Shown: one piece after another, positions 48,953-58,586 of the stretch
Position numbering within the stretch: the stretch's first letter is position 1
Layout of the letters: each line of letters starts with the position of its first letter
Assembly: GCA_964036045.1 (NCBI GenBank)
Contig: OZ038384.1
Span: 20,761,000 to 20,824,999, forward strand
Origin: Eutreptiella sp. 'Long Island Sound 2002'
Lineage: Eukaryota; Euglenozoa; Euglenophyceae; Eutreptiales; Eutreptiaceae
Direction of reading: 5' to 3'
DNA length: 64,000 nucleotides
Translations under genes and position numbers: made by a program
The notes under the pieces: generated by a model
The model's input: only the letters and a program-made list of their open reading frames with translations
What the model was told of the DNA's origin: nothing
Databases searched by the model: none

Positions 48953-50515
48953 CTGGTAGCCACCTTGCCCATTTGTGGGCCACTTCTGATTGTGCCCCCC
49001 GCTCTCAAGCGGTGGGGACCCCCCAAGCGGTAGGGGTGATGTAACCACCTTGCCACTTGTGGGCCACTTCTGATTGTGCCCCCCGCTCTGAAGCGGTGGG
49101 GACCCCCCAGGCGGCAAGGGTTCTATAGCCACGTTGCCCATTTGTGGGCCACTTCTGATTCTGCCTCCCGCTCTGAAGCGGTGGGGACCCCCTAGGCGGC
49201 AGGGGTGATGTAGCCACCTTGCCCATTTGTGGGCCACTTCTGATTGTGCCCCCCGCTCTGAAGCGGTGGGGACCCCCTAGGCGGCAAAGGTTATGTAGCC
49301 ACCTTGCCCATTTGTGGGCCACTTGTGATTGTGCCCTCCGCTCTGAAGCGGTGGGGACCCCCCAGGCGGCAGGGGTTATGTAGCCTCCTTGCGCATTTGT
49401 GGGCCACTTCTGATTGTGCCCCCCGCTCTGAAGCTGTGGGGACCCCCTAGGCGGCAAGGGTTATGTAGCCACCTTGCCCATTTGTGGGCCACTTGTGATT
49501 GTGCCCCCCGCTCTGAAGGGGTGGGGACCCCCCAGGCGGCAGGGGTTCTGTAGCCACCTTGCCCACTTGTGGGCCACTTGTGATTGTGCCCCCCGCTCTG
49601 AAGCGGTGGGGACCCCCTAGGCGGCAAGGGTGATGTAGCCAAATTGCCCATTTGTGGGTCACTTCTGATTGTGCCCCCGCACTGAAGCGGTGGGGACCCC
49701 CAAGGCGGTAGGGGTTATGTAGCCACCTTGCGCACTTGTGGGCGACTTGTGATTCCGCCCCCTGCTCTGAAGCTGTGGAGACCCCCCAGGCGGCAAGGGT
49801 GATGTAGCCACCTTGCCCATTTATGGGCCACTCGTGATTGTGGCCCCCGCTCTGAAGTGGTGGAGACCCCCCAAGCAGCAGGGGTGATGTAGCCACCTTG
49901 CCCATTTGTGGGCCACTTGTGATTGTGCCCCCCGCTCTGAAGCGGTGGGGACCCCCCAGGCGGTAGGGGTTATGTAGCCACCTTGCCCACTTGTGGGCGA
50001 CTTGTGATTCTGCCGCCTGCTCTGAAGCTGTGGAGACCCCCTAGGCGGCAACGGTGATGTAGCCACCTTGCCCATTTGTGGGCCACTTCTGATTGTGCCC
50101 CCCGCTCTGAAGCGGTGGGGACCCCCCAGGCGGTAGGGGTTATGTAGCCACTTTGCCCATTTGTGGGCCCCTTCTGATTCTGCCCCCCGCTCTGAAGCTG
50201 TGGAGACCCCCCATGCGGCAAGGGTGATGTAGCCACCTTGCCCATTTGTGGGCCACTTCCGATTCTGCCCCCGCTATGAAGCGGTGGGGACCCCCCAGGC
50301 GGCAAGGGTTATGTAGCCACGTTGCCCACTTGTGGGCGACTTGTGATTCTGCCCCACGCTCTGAAGCTGTGGAGACCGCCCAGGCGGCAAGGGTGATGTA
50401 GCCACCTTGCCCATTTGTGGGCCACTTGTGATTGTGCCCCCCGCTCTGAAGCGGTGGGGACCCCCCAGGCGGCAGGGGTGATGTAGCCACCTTGCCCACT
50501 TGTGTGCCACTTGTG
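48953..50515 (+). repeat. 85-bp minisatellite, array 2 (about 18 copies)
   Basis: The main array of the TAGCCACCTTGCCCA unit. Successive ATGTAGCC starts are 85 bp apart, for example 49208 and 49293. Copies vary by single bases and small indels. Minus-strand ORFs with a Gly/Trp/Pro-rich pattern are repeat read-through. Confidence 0.95.
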
Positions 50516-50518
50516 ATT

Positions 50519-50836
50519 CTGATTGTGAAGTGGGAAGTGGAGCGTGGAAGCAAGCGGTGGCATTCCATGCACGTGTACCGCCCTCCCTTCACTTGTGGGC
50601 AGTGCCATCGGGAAGTTTTCTTATGGCGCGTCTCTTGCGAGGGGTGCATGTGGTGTTTGGAAGGTGAGGAGTGCGTTGCTCGCAAGTTTAAAGACAGAAA
50701 TGAGTCGCGCTGGGTCTTGCAAAAGTGGGAGGAAAAGGTTGAGGTTGGGAAGATCTTGCATCCCACGCAATCCCATGCTGAAACTACCCCCTCCTCCCCG
50801 TGTCCTTTGTCCCCCCACTCCCCACACCCGGACTGA
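50519..50836 (+). pseudogene. Cys-rich C-terminal relic, similar to the hAT-like gene's Cys cluster
   Basis: The frame starts as the last minisatellite copy fades out and ends at TGA 50834. FTCGQCHREVFLWRV, then CEGCMWCLEGEEC, has the CxxC...CxxCxxC spacing and the C-[KH]-[KR]-E-V run of the cluster in the 44671-48247 gene (ECATCKKEV...CNTCLVCHACF). A charged helix and a Ser/Pro tail follow. I read it as the 3' remnant of a related transposase cut by the minisatellite. A small zinc-finger gene is the alternative. Confidence 0.4.
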
Positions 50837-51265
50837 CAGCTACTGACTGTGATTGTCTGACTAATGTAGTCAGACATGATGTTCTGTTTTCTGTTTCAGA
50901 CACAGTGTGTGTCTTGAGGTTTAACCAGGTTTGGCATAGAGAATAAAGATGCACTTATGCCTGACTGTGGAGTGCATTACCTCTGGTTTGCATTTGTCTG
51001 TTTTTTAATTAGGTCACACCCTCCCCGCACCCGGATGGTGAGAGCAGCCTCCCCGCAATTACGTCCGCAAATGCGTCTCCTACCAGCCCCCCTCTAGCCA
51101 CGGAGGAATTGGACGACCATCCCAATGCTCCGACAGAGACTGTCCCCCGACCCCCATGCTCTAATATCACCCCGCCGTCACAGACTGGAATGGTTAATAC
51201 GAGGCCTGTCAGATTGGAATGGTTAATACGAGGCCTGTTTGTGGAGATGACGTCTTGGACGCAGT
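50837..51265. other. Intergenic or intron-like region with acceptor-like sites
   Basis: TTCTGTTTTCTGTTTCAG at 50883-50900 looks like a splice acceptor, as does TTTTTTAATTAG at 51002-51013. An AATAAA word lies near 50942. From about 51014 a Pro/Ser-rich frame could be an upstream exon of the Ulp1-like gene. It is broken by a 29-bp tandem duplication at about 51182-51240. Confidence 0.35.
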
Positions 51266-51751
51266 GTGCCATGCCCTGACCTAGGCAGCCCTACTGCCCA
51301 ATTGCAACATGTTGAGTCATTGCTCCGTGACGAATGGGAACGACCACTTGACGTGATCATTCCAAGTTCCTGGTCTCAACAATATACGTTGGAGGCACGC
51401 CATTTGAGGGATGTTTACTCAAAATCTTACGTCACAGATAGTGCCGAGATTGTTGTGTATTATTGGTGGCTCACTCGGACAGCTTTGAGTGTGGACTGGG
51501 ATGTTATGGGTGTGGCGTGGGTTTTGCGTGACTCATTGTGGAATGGGTCATCTGTGCAGCTGGGTCGTAGGTTGGTGTTGGCTGAGTCATGGGCGCTGCG
51601 TACTTTGAAAGCAGCGTCCATTGATATGGTCTATGCGCCTCCCTTGCTTGCGGCGCAAATATATAATTTGCGCAATGAACATTGGGTGCTGCGCTTGTTG
51701 TTGGTTTCCCCAACACGCACGTTCTTGTGCCTCGTGTTCGATCCGTTGTAG
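51266..51751 (+). CDS. Ulp1-like (C48) cysteine protease, His-Asp half
   Basis: The frame reads RDEWERPLDVIIPSSW and later YAPPLLAAQIYNLRNEHWVL and FLCLVFDPL before TAG 51749. NEHWVL followed about 15 residues later by F-D-P-L is the His and Asp pair of Ulp1/SENP proteases, which cleave SUMO-like proteins and are carried by several eukaryotic DNA transposons. The Gln-Cys half expected downstream on this strand is missing; a matching Cys box is found on the opposite strand in the next 200 bp. GTG 51266 is only the first possible start. The 5' end probably lies in an upstream exon. Confidence 0.5.
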   Translation: MPCPDLGSPTAQLQHVESLLRDEWERPLDVIIPSSWSQQYTLEARHLRDVYSKSYVTDSAEIVVYYWWLTRTALSVDWDVMGVAWVLRDSLWNGSSVQLGRRLVLAESWALRTLKAASIDMVYAPPLLAAQIYNLRNEHWVLRLLLVSPTRTFLCLVFDPL

Positions 51752-51752
51752 A

Positions 51753-51970
51753 CAAAAGGCAATGTAGCATCAGAAGGCAGGCAAGATTGCAGCTCACACC
51801 GTCTTCTTGATGTAGGAAGGTGGAGTAGAGGGGGGCTATAGCAAAAGCTACACTGCCAAACTCACCCCAAAACTTGTCCCACCTCTTCTGCGGCCTTGCC
51901 TCAATGCCTTCTCCTTCGGCAATGAGGTTCACTATTGCCAACTCCTCGGTGTTTGCACCCGCTATTCATG
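51753..51970 (-). pseudogene. Inverted Cys-box segment of the Ulp1-like protease
   Basis: On the minus strand the frame reads ANTEELAIVNLIAEGEG, RWDKFWGEFGS and then LHQEDGVSCNLACLLMLHCL, ending where the plus-strand His-Asp frame stops. Q-x-D-G-V-S-C is the signature around the Ulp1 catalytic Cys. The distance from it back to RWDKFW fits the usual gap after the Asp. Flipping this segment would place it in the right order after FDPL. I therefore infer a local inversion of about 220 bp. Chance similarity in an antisense frame is the alternative. Confidence 0.4.
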
Positions 51971-51974
51971 GCTC

Positions 51975-52510
51975 GTTACACGCATGTTGTCAACGGTAGC
52001 ATCCAACTTCCACAAGATAGATTGTAGTGGTTGCGTGAGATTGCACAGGCAGCTTTGCACTATCGCGTTTCTCCGCATGCCCCCCCTATTCAGACCAAAC
52101 CCAGTTGGGCCTTGGCACGGATGTATGCTACGCCCTATTGTTCACCCAGCCGTTCGTCATGCTTTTTTTGCGACGACACGGCCCACATCACGTTCCTTGA
52201 ATGTGGAGTTTATCAGTCTGCCCTGCATGCATCCGGTTTGTGTCCCTCGGAGATATGTGTGGCATTGCGCAATTGGAGAGTGCAATTTACTGCCACACTG
52301 GCATGCATTGTGTTGGCATTCGCCTTGGGTGACCGGCTTGTGGTTGACAAGCCGCCTTATGTAGATGAGGTCCGTCCAAAGGTGGTGATCCGTGGGAAGG
52401 AATTTTTTGTTCCACAGCATTTCCCCAAAGATGCCTCTGGGAAATTGGAGTATGACAAAAATCTAATCAAAGAGTTTGATACAAAGACCGGGGCGTGCTT
52501 CGCAACATGT
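51975..52510 (+). CDS. Unknown ORF, possible transposon protein
   Basis: One frame is open from about 51975, through LREIAQAALHYRVSPHAPPI, ARMYATPYCSPSRSSCFFC, YQSALHASGLCPSE and VDKPPYVDEVRPKVVIRG, to about 52510. After that it runs into low-complexity DNA and a TA microsatellite. It has a CFFC pair and no family I can name with confidence. The position after a Ulp1-like protease suggests a transposon-borne protein, which is only inference. Confidence 0.3.
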
Positions 52511-52619
52511 GCAAGCACAACCCTCCCTCTGCGCAACCCACATACAAAGATTAGAAGGCGGACCTCATCTACAGGCGCGTGTTTTGCGACTTCATATAAA
52601 GCACACGTGTGTGCAACTC

Positions 52620-52620
52620 A

Positions 52621-52651
<31 letters not shown>

Positions 52652-52712
52652 TACTACACCCCTCTCCCCTTAAATCTAGCTAACAAGCAAGCAAGCAAGC
52701 AAGCAAGCACTT
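52620..52712. repeat. (TA)n and (AAGC)n microsatellites
   Basis: TATATATA at about 52622-52652 and seven copies of AAGC at about 52683-52710. Confidence 0.9.
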
Positions 52713-52769
52713 CTCCTTTCCGTTTTGGCCATTGCTCGGCCTCATCGCTCCGGGCTCAACTCTACTCTA

Positions 52770-53325
52770 GCCATCCTAGAGCCTAGGTGGTGCCCTTGTG
52801 AAATCCAAGTTTTGAGCCAAAAACTCGTCGGTGGCGCCCCGGGGCGGGGGTGCCAAGTTTGGAGGTGCCCTCCCAAAACTGCGCATTTTGTGGCCCAAAA
52901 CAGCCTTTTTTGGCCCAAAACAGCCCCGAAACCCAGTCATAACGGGTAAACGACGGCAAACGGTTCCTACATTCCACGTGCGGCTTGACTTCATCGTGTC
53001 AAAGAGCCCTCTAGTGCCCTTCAACTCGACGATATGTCCGAGAAACGGCCCAAAAAGGCGCCAAAAAGCCCCAAAATCTGCGCAATGTGCACCAACACCC
53101 CGAAACCAAGCACGGGCCGTATCTTGGACTATGTGACTCAAAATCCCATTCCGAGGGCACCTATTCCACCCGCAATCCCCCACTTTTTGTGGTTTCCAAG
53201 CCTCAGAATTGCTAAACGAGACGCCTAGACCCCCGTACCAATGGTCACTTGGTGGAGCCGGAGGGCAGCCCGGCCCGCGGCGGGGGCCAGCAGTGGGTCC
53301 ACCGGGGTCCCGGGGCGAAAAAAAA
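52770..53325. other. Non-coding stretch, no gene seen
   Basis: Repeated CCCAAAACAGCC and GGCCCAAAA words. Open frames on both strands have no coherent domain content. Confidence 0.35.
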
Positions 53326-53329
53326 TATT

Positions 53330-53880
53330 TTTTTTCAAAGTTGTTCCTAAGCCACTTGGAACGCTCAAACAGGTGTTTTTAGCCCATTTTGAGCCCGTGG
53401 TGACGCGTTTTGGGCCATGGAAAATCCCAAAATGCCTTGAAAATGGGCCGTTTCAAGACCAAAAATGCGTCAAAAATGGTTCAAAAACGCGTTTTTCCAA
53501 AAGTGATCCTGGACTATTTGGGATGCTCAAACAAGTGTTTTTAGCCCATTTTGAGCCCGTGGTGATGTGTTTTGGCCCATGGAAAATCCCAAAATGCCTT
53601 GAAAATGGGCCATTTTGGGACCAAAAGTGGGTCAAAAATGGGTCAAAAACGCGTTTTTCCAAAAGTGATCCTCAACCATTTGGGATGCTCAAACAAGTGT
53701 TTGTAGCCCATTTGGACGTGGTTTGGTCCATGGAAAATCCCAAAATGCCTTGAAAATGGATCGTTTTGGGACCAAAAGTGGGTCAAAAATGGGTCAAAAA
53801 CGCATTTTTGCAAAAGTGATCCTAGACCATTGGGGGTGCACAAAGAAGTGATTTGAGCCCATTTTGAGCCCGTTTTGATC
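53330..53880 (+). repeat. About 162-bp tandem repeat, 3.4 copies
   Basis: GCGTTTTTCCAAAAGTGATCCT recurs at 53489, 53651 and about 53802. Each unit also holds GATGCTCAAACAAGTGTTTTTAG and CATGGAAAATCCCAAAATGC. The unit is 54 codons long, so a repetitive frame is open on both strands. I do not call a gene. Confidence 0.9.
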
Positions 53881-53979
53881 GAGTTTAGTCCCTTCCGCTA
53901 CGTGTATGCACCAAGTTGTACCCTTGGCGCGTACCTTAGAGTGGAGCCACGTAGAGTATGGGAGAGGGGTGTAGATTAG

Positions 53980-53980
53980 A

Positions 53981-54018
<38 letters not shown>
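53980..54018. repeat. (TA)n microsatellite
   Basis: About 17 TA units preceding a T/A-rich stretch. Confidence 0.9.
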
Positions 54019-54169
54019 ATGATATAAAAGCTCCTTCTTTTCTTGAGCCTCATTTTGTTTCTGCTGACCTTGCAATACACGGTTTGGCCCGGGTGGGGCG
54101 CCACTTACACAAGTGGCTTGGAATAGACTAGGGGGCACCATGCCCTTAAACGTAAATACCACCTACCGT

Positions 54170-54400
54170 TGACCCCCCCCCCCCCCCATAAACTTTGTGT
54201 TTTTTGTTCAAACTCAAGTCCAAATTTGTCACTGCCTAGTAACCTAGTAAGGAAAATTTTTTAAAATTTTTGCTTTTTTCCCCCAGTAAAGTATTTTTTT
54301 TCCAAAATTTTTTTTGAAAATTTTTTTTTCTTGGTTTTGCTACATTTTACTAGGTTTTGCTATGTGCACACTAGGTTTCACCAAATGCCACGACTACTGA
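54170..54400. repeat. A/T-rich CTAGTAA/TTTTT low-complexity region, copy 1
   Basis: CCTAGTAA, CCAGTAAAGTA and ACTAGGTTTTGCTA words between T and A runs, similar in style to 56225-56480. A C-run lies at 54174-54187. Confidence 0.5.
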
Positions 54401-54497
54401 TCCTTTGGTGCCCATGAAGAGGTCACTCACGTGGGGGTTGGGGTGGGGACTTTCCCACCAAGGGGCATAAGCACAGTGGCAGACTCCTGACACGGGT

Positions 54498-54926
54498 GGG
54501 GGGGGGGGGTTGAGGTCTGCAATTTTCTGCAATTTTCCGCAATTTTCCGCCATTTTTTCCGCAATTGCTTTCGGCGTGTCCACTTTGCATGCTTGTTGGT
54601 AACCTTTGCCTTTGCGAACAACTGTTGCGAACAATATGCTTCAATGTCTTCCTGCCCCCAAAAAGAATGAATTATGCTTCAATTTCATGGTGATATTGAG
54701 GGCCGCTTGTCGTCGTAATTCTGATACCTGTGGACGATTCAATCTGTTTCAACATTCTGAGGCTCCTGTGCAGAATTGTTGCTCCTTAAGGGTTCGGGAG
54801 CTTCAGTTTGGTTTTGTTACAACACCGCAATTTTCTGCAATTTTCCCGCAATTTTCTGCAATTTTCCCACAATTTTTCGCAATTGGATTGGATCCTCCCT
54901 GACCGCAATCCCCCCCCCCCCCTCTG
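54498..54926. mobile_element. Non-autonomous hAT element (deletion derivative), 430 bp
   Basis: The left end, G-run then TTGAGGTCTGCAATTTTC, and the right end, TTGGATTGGATCC...GACCGCAATC, C-run, CTCTG, match both ends of the 1.41-kb hAT element at 58198-59610. It keeps about 80 bp of the left end and about 280 bp of the right end (54640-54926 aligns with 59335-59610). It lacks the middle. GCAATTTTCC subterminal repeats are present at both ends. CACGGGT flanks both sides (54491-54497 and 54927-54933), 7 of the 8 bp expected for a hAT target duplication. The initial CA of the left end is lost or hidden in the G-run. Confidence 0.75.
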
Positions 54927-55051
54927 CACGGGTAGGAGTGGTACAGGGGCAGGTGCACAGGGGCGGGGGCAGTACTGGTGTAGGTGCACAGGGGCATGGG
55001 CACAGGCCCAAGGCATTGGCGATTGCTTGTCTTTCTTCTGGTCGGATTCAA

Positions 55052-55470
55052 CAGGTCCTTGTGACGCGATCCTCCAAGCCCAGCCACAGCATGTTCATCC
55101 AGCGCCTGAACGCCCGCAAGACCTACAACTTGGTCTGTACCTCTGCGTCGGATTTCGAAGTGTGGATGGCTCACCTCAGCGGTGTGGCCGTCAAGGCTGG
55201 CCGGGCGTATGCTGGCAACCGCCAGGATGCTTGGGAGATCCAGCGGTGGTACCCCATGACGGGCTGGGCCCCGTCGGTGCTCCCGCACCGCTGCGCCTTC
55301 AAATTTGTGCATGATTTCGAGTTGTTGGACCGCTGGCTGGCGCAGATTGGGTACAGCGCTGCTCTCTGGGGACAGGGGGCGTTCGACTGCGGGTGGCGGG
55401 GGTTGGGAAGGCACTGCCCCCCCCCTCCAAGCCTGGGGGAGCACCAAACCAAAGACCCCTTTCAGGATTG
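55052..55470 (+). CDS. Possible exon with PH-like segment
   Basis: After an acceptor-like TTCAACAG (55045-55052) the + frame reads QVLVTRSSKPSHSMFIQRLN, TYNLVCTSASDFEVWMAHLS and WAPSVLPHRCAFKFVHDFEL, ending near TGA 55469. The F-x-L-R-L-N...Y-x-L-x-A/C-x-S-x-x-x-x-x-W-x-x-x-L pattern resembles the last strands and helix of a PH domain, but this is weak. GC content and composition differ from the flanking repeats. It could be a host exon or captured gene fragment. The antisense ORF is treated as a shadow. Confidence 0.35.
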
Positions 55471-55689
55471 ACAGAGGTCGAAAAGAATGCACTGAACATG
55501 AGGGTTTCCCTGTGGGAGTGCGACATTTGGGCGGGGTTTGGGTCAGCCAAAGGAGCCGGAAGCCATTTTTTGCCATTTTCGCCTTAGGGTTAGTAGTGAG
55601 GAGGCCCAATGGGTGGGTGGCCAGGTGGGTATCCAACAGCCCCCCCCCCCCCCTATTACTCAGCAAAACCCTGTCTAGCCCTCTGCGGG

Positions 55690-56003
55690 AGGGTTGCCTA
55701 GGCGGTGATGGAGGAATTGCAGAAACGGAGGAATCGCTTCTGTTGCTGTTGGCGACTGCTTTTTTCCTGCGTCCCGTTTGCTATTCCGGTGCTGCAATCC
55801 CGAGTGTTTCGCAACTCTGGATTTCACCGCAGTATATCCGTCGCGTGCAACTGGCCTCCTCGCCAAGTGCCCTGCAAAGGCTACAACGGTGGCACGTGGG
55901 GACAAAGGCGCTGCCGGCTGCCAAAGATGTGCGATCCCTGTGTGATTGTGTGCACCGTGTTGTACCTTGGCGTATCACCCAGAGCCAGAAGGAAGGATTA
56001 TGA
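55690..56003 (+). CDS. Unknown ORF
   Basis: The frame reads GDGGIAETEESLLLLLATAF, QLWISPQYIRRVQLASSPSA and DVRSLCDCVHRVVPWRI, stopping at TGA 56001 (or 55981-56035 in another frame). It has a hydrophobic Leu run and no recognised domain. It may be part of the Harbinger-like transposase region downstream, but I cannot show that. Confidence 0.25.
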
Positions 56004-56219
56004 TAGGAGACAGGTTTGGCAGCACTTCTTGTAATGCCCAACGATGCTTTGGCATGGTGTTGGCTGCCAAATCACCAGCTTGAGGAAAAGTGCTATTGTA
56101 CTCCCTCAGAAGTGGAACAAGGACACTGGGCCATACACTGTGAAGGACAGCCCGCACACTAGTGGGGATGAAACTGCGTTTGGGGTCCAGTCACTGGATG
56201 AATCACTTTGAAGTTGGGG

Positions 56220-56480
56220 TCCGTGGTAAAACTTAGTAAAAATTTTTTTAAAAATCTTTTTTCCTAAGTTTCAAAACTGAGTAAAAAAATAGTCATTTTC
56301 TTCATTTTTCCTCTGGGGGTGGGTTTTTTACTAAGTAAATTACTTCGTAGAAAAAAAATACTTAGAAAATTATTTTTTTCACTAAGTAAATTACTTGGTA
56401 GAAAATTTTTTTTACAAAGTAAATTACCCAGTAGAAATTTTTTTTTCGTACTTAGTAAATGACTTACCCAAAAAATAAGT
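56220..56480. repeat. A/T-rich ACTTAGTAAATTACTTGGTAG repeat
   Basis: About four degenerate units of 50-60 bp with ACTAAGTAAATTAC and TAGAAAATTTTTTTT. There is no coding content. Confidence 0.7.
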
Positions 56481-56606
56481 TTTCCCACTTCTGATTGCCA
56501 TTGGGCCCACTTGTGGGCTATTTCTGATATTGTCCCCCCACTCTGAAATCCACGCTTTGTTGTGTGGCCCCCAAAAAATATGATTTTCCATTTCTGACTG
56601 CTGCCA

Positions 56607-56856
56607 CTTCTGATTCTGCCCCCCGCTCTGAAGCGGTGGGGACCCCCCAGGCGGCAGGGGTGATGTAGCCACCTTGCCCACTTGTGGGCCACTCCTGATT
56701 TTGCCCCCGCTCTGAAGCGGTGGGGACCCCCCAGGCGGCAAGGCTGATGTAGCCACCTTGCCCATTTGTGGGCCACTTCTGATTCTGCCCCCGCTATGAA
56801 GCGGTGGGGACCCCCCAGGCGGCAGGGGTTATGTAGCCACCTTGCCCATTTGTGGG
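56607..56856 (+). repeat. 85-bp minisatellite, array 3 (about 3 copies)
   Basis: Copies of the CCCCGCTCTGAAGCGG...TAGCCACCTTGCCCA unit in the same orientation as arrays 1 and 2, preceded by degenerate pieces from 56500. Confidence 0.9.
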
Positions 56857-56940
56857 GGAACGTTAGCGCGCCGGGCATCTTTTTGGACCCGTGCCCCACC
56901 GGTGACCTTTTAGGGGGTGCGCTAAGGGGGCGCACTTAGA

Positions 56941-57475
56941 ACAATCTTTGAATCCACGCTTCGTTGCGTGTTGCATCATGGTGACCCCCGGCGTAGGTTT
57001 TGACTTCCGATTTTGTTCCCTTTGTTGGGGACCCCCGAGAATGCAGGGGTGATGTAGCATTTCCGCCCTCTTTTGGGCCCCAACCGTCCGGTGCTATTGA
57101 GGAAACCGGGACAATCTTTGAATCCACGCTTTGTTGCGTGGTGCATCATGGTGACCCCCGGCGTAGGTTTTGAGTTTTGATTTTGTTCCCTTTGTTGGGG
57201 ACCCCCGAGAATGCAGGGGTGATGTAGCATTTCCGCCCTCTTTTGGGCCCCAGCCGTCCGGTGCTATTGAGGAAACCGGAACAATCTTTGAATCCACGCG
57301 TTGTTGCGTGGTGCATCATGGTGACCCCCGGCGTAGGTTTGAGTTTTGATTTTGTTCCCTTTGTTGGGGACCCCCGAGAATGCAGGGGTGATGTAGCATT
57401 TCCACCCTCTTTTGGGCCCCAACCGTCCGGTGCTATTGAGGAAACCGGGACAATTTTTGAATCCACGCTTTGTTG
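56941..57475 (+). repeat. 170-bp tandem repeat, about 3.1 copies
   Basis: ACAATCTTTGAATCCACGC recurs at 56941, 57111, 57281 and (one base changed) 57450. Units include GGTGACCCCCGGCGTAGG and GTCCGGTGCTATTGAGG. A fragment (AATCCACGCTTTGTTG) also lies at 56548. Minus-strand ORFs are repeat read-through. Confidence 0.92.
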
Positions 57476-57514
57476 CTTGTGTTGTTGTTTGTGTCCAATT
57501 CGCCGATACCGGCA

Positions 57515-57620
57515 CTTGAAGATCCCTGCCTCGAGCTTTCATACCCCGGCTCGAGGAGGAGGCAATCAGGGGCTTGAAGATCCCTGCCTCGAGCTTTTCC
57601 CCGGCTCGAGAAGGAGGCAA
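57515..57620. repeat. Duplicated CTTGAAGATCCCTGCCTCGAG hairpin
   Basis: Two copies, 57516 and about 57572, of a segment ending in CCGGCTCGAG...AGGAGGCAA. GCCTCGAGC and GGCTCGAG can fold back on each other. Short GCGTT repeats follow. Confidence 0.6.
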
Positions 57621-57772
57621 AAAGGGGCTTTCTTTCTTTCTTCTTTGCGTTGCGTTGCGTTGTGTTTTGTTGCGTAGTTCCTGAAATGCGTGCATGTGCA
57701 CTTTGAAACGGGCACGCTGAGCTGGTAATATGGTAATATGGTTTCAACCATTGTCCCCATTTTCCATTCTTT

Positions 57773-58197
57773 ATGACGCATTTCACAAACTCCATACCCA
57801 TCAGTTCCATTGGCGGGATATGGAGTGCAGACCTGTGGAATCCTAAGTATGCGTCGCATGTTTACAAGGTCACTGTTGCCGTTGATATGTTGGGCAACAT
57901 TGTATGGATTTGCCCCTTGGCCCCGGGGACATCAGCAGATGTTTTGATTTGGGATGGGTACGGACCTTCTCGTACCCGAGGGGATTTCTTTGATTTTGAA
58001 GTTGGGGGCCATGATGGCGCTTATAAAGGCCGGATTCATGTCATTGTGCCATTCATTGGAAGAAAGAATGGCACTTTGACAGCCCGCCAACAAGGTTACA
58101 ACGATGTCCATGTGGTACAGGGCACGCATTGAGCAGCTGTTTGCTCGGTTGTGGCATTGGGGTTTGGTTAGGAACATCTGGCGTGGCGGCCCCAATG
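57773..58197 (+). pseudogene. PIF/Harbinger-like DDE transposase, 5' segment
   Basis: WSADLWNPKYASHVYKVTVA, ILWICPLAPGTSADVLIWDG, GHDGAY, HVIVPF, LTARQQGYND and, after a shift near 58116, RARIEQLFARLWHW follow the DDE_Tnp_4 order: Y-x-x-K strand, P-G-S/T-x-x-D, D-x-x-Y, P-F, L-T-x-x-Q-x-x-Y-N and R-x-x-x-E. The second catalytic Asp and the Glu are visible. The first Asp should lie upstream and is not found, so the 5' end is missing or in another exon. ATG 57773 is not a proven start. The gene is interrupted at 58197 by the hAT insertion and resumes at 59611. Confidence 0.65.
58190..58197. repeat. hAT target-site duplication, left copy
   Basis: CCCCAATG, identical to 59611-59618. Eight bases is the hAT-family length. 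Confidence 0.85.
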
Positions 58198-58429
58198 CAG
58201 GGGGGGGGGGGGGAATTGAGGTCCGCAATTTTTCGCAATTTTCCGCAATTTCGCAATTTTTCGCAATTTTCCGCAATTTTTCGCAAATTTCCGCAATTTT
58301 CCGCAATTTTTCCGCAATTTTTCACACTTCCCGATTTTCTGACTGCCTCCCCACGTTGGTGCAGAACAAAGAGAAAAATTTTTTTTTTTACTATTCCATA
58401 CACTCTCAAATGTTGCACAGTCACCAGAA

Positions 58430-58502
58430 CCTGGCATAGCTCAGTTGGTAGTAGCGCTGCACTGTAATTCCAGGGTCCTGGGTTCAAACCCAGGTGGGGG
58501 CA
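58430..58502 (+). tRNA. tRNA-Tyr(GTA)-like sequence, probably a pseudogene or SINE head
   Basis: The 73 bp have box A TAGCTCAGTTGGTAG, a box B GGTTCAAACCC at 58481-58491, and an anticodon loop CTGTAAT with GTA at 58464-58466. The acceptor stem pairs poorly, the anticodon and T stems have mismatches and the D arm has an extra base, so it is unlikely to be a working tRNA. There is no intron. It lies inside the hAT element. A 23-bp T-rich repeat full of possible Pol III terminators follows. Confidence 0.4.
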
Positions 58503-58515
58503 TTGTAGTTAGTTA

Positions 58516-58586
58516 CCTTCGCTTTTTTGGTCTTTTTACCTTCGCTTTTTTGGTCTTTTTATTTTCGCTTTTTTGGTCTTTTTCAT
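58516..58586. repeat. 23-bp tandem repeat (CTTCGCTTTTTTGGTCTTTTTA), 3 copies
   Basis: Three nearly identical T-rich copies directly after the tRNA-like sequence, followed by GCATGTTT repeats. Confidence 0.9.

Noticed and set aside
48941-50877. Minus-strand ORFs of 80-245 codons
   Set aside because: They are read-through of the 85-bp minisatellite.
54803-55666. 287-codon minus-strand ORF
   Set aside because: The + strand over the same region has a more protein-like sequence and an acceptor site. The minus frame also runs through the hAT terminal repeats.
58430-58502. Functional nuclear tRNA-Tyr
   Set aside because: The acceptor stem barely pairs, and the anticodon, T and D arms have defects. 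It is kept only as a tRNA-like sequence.
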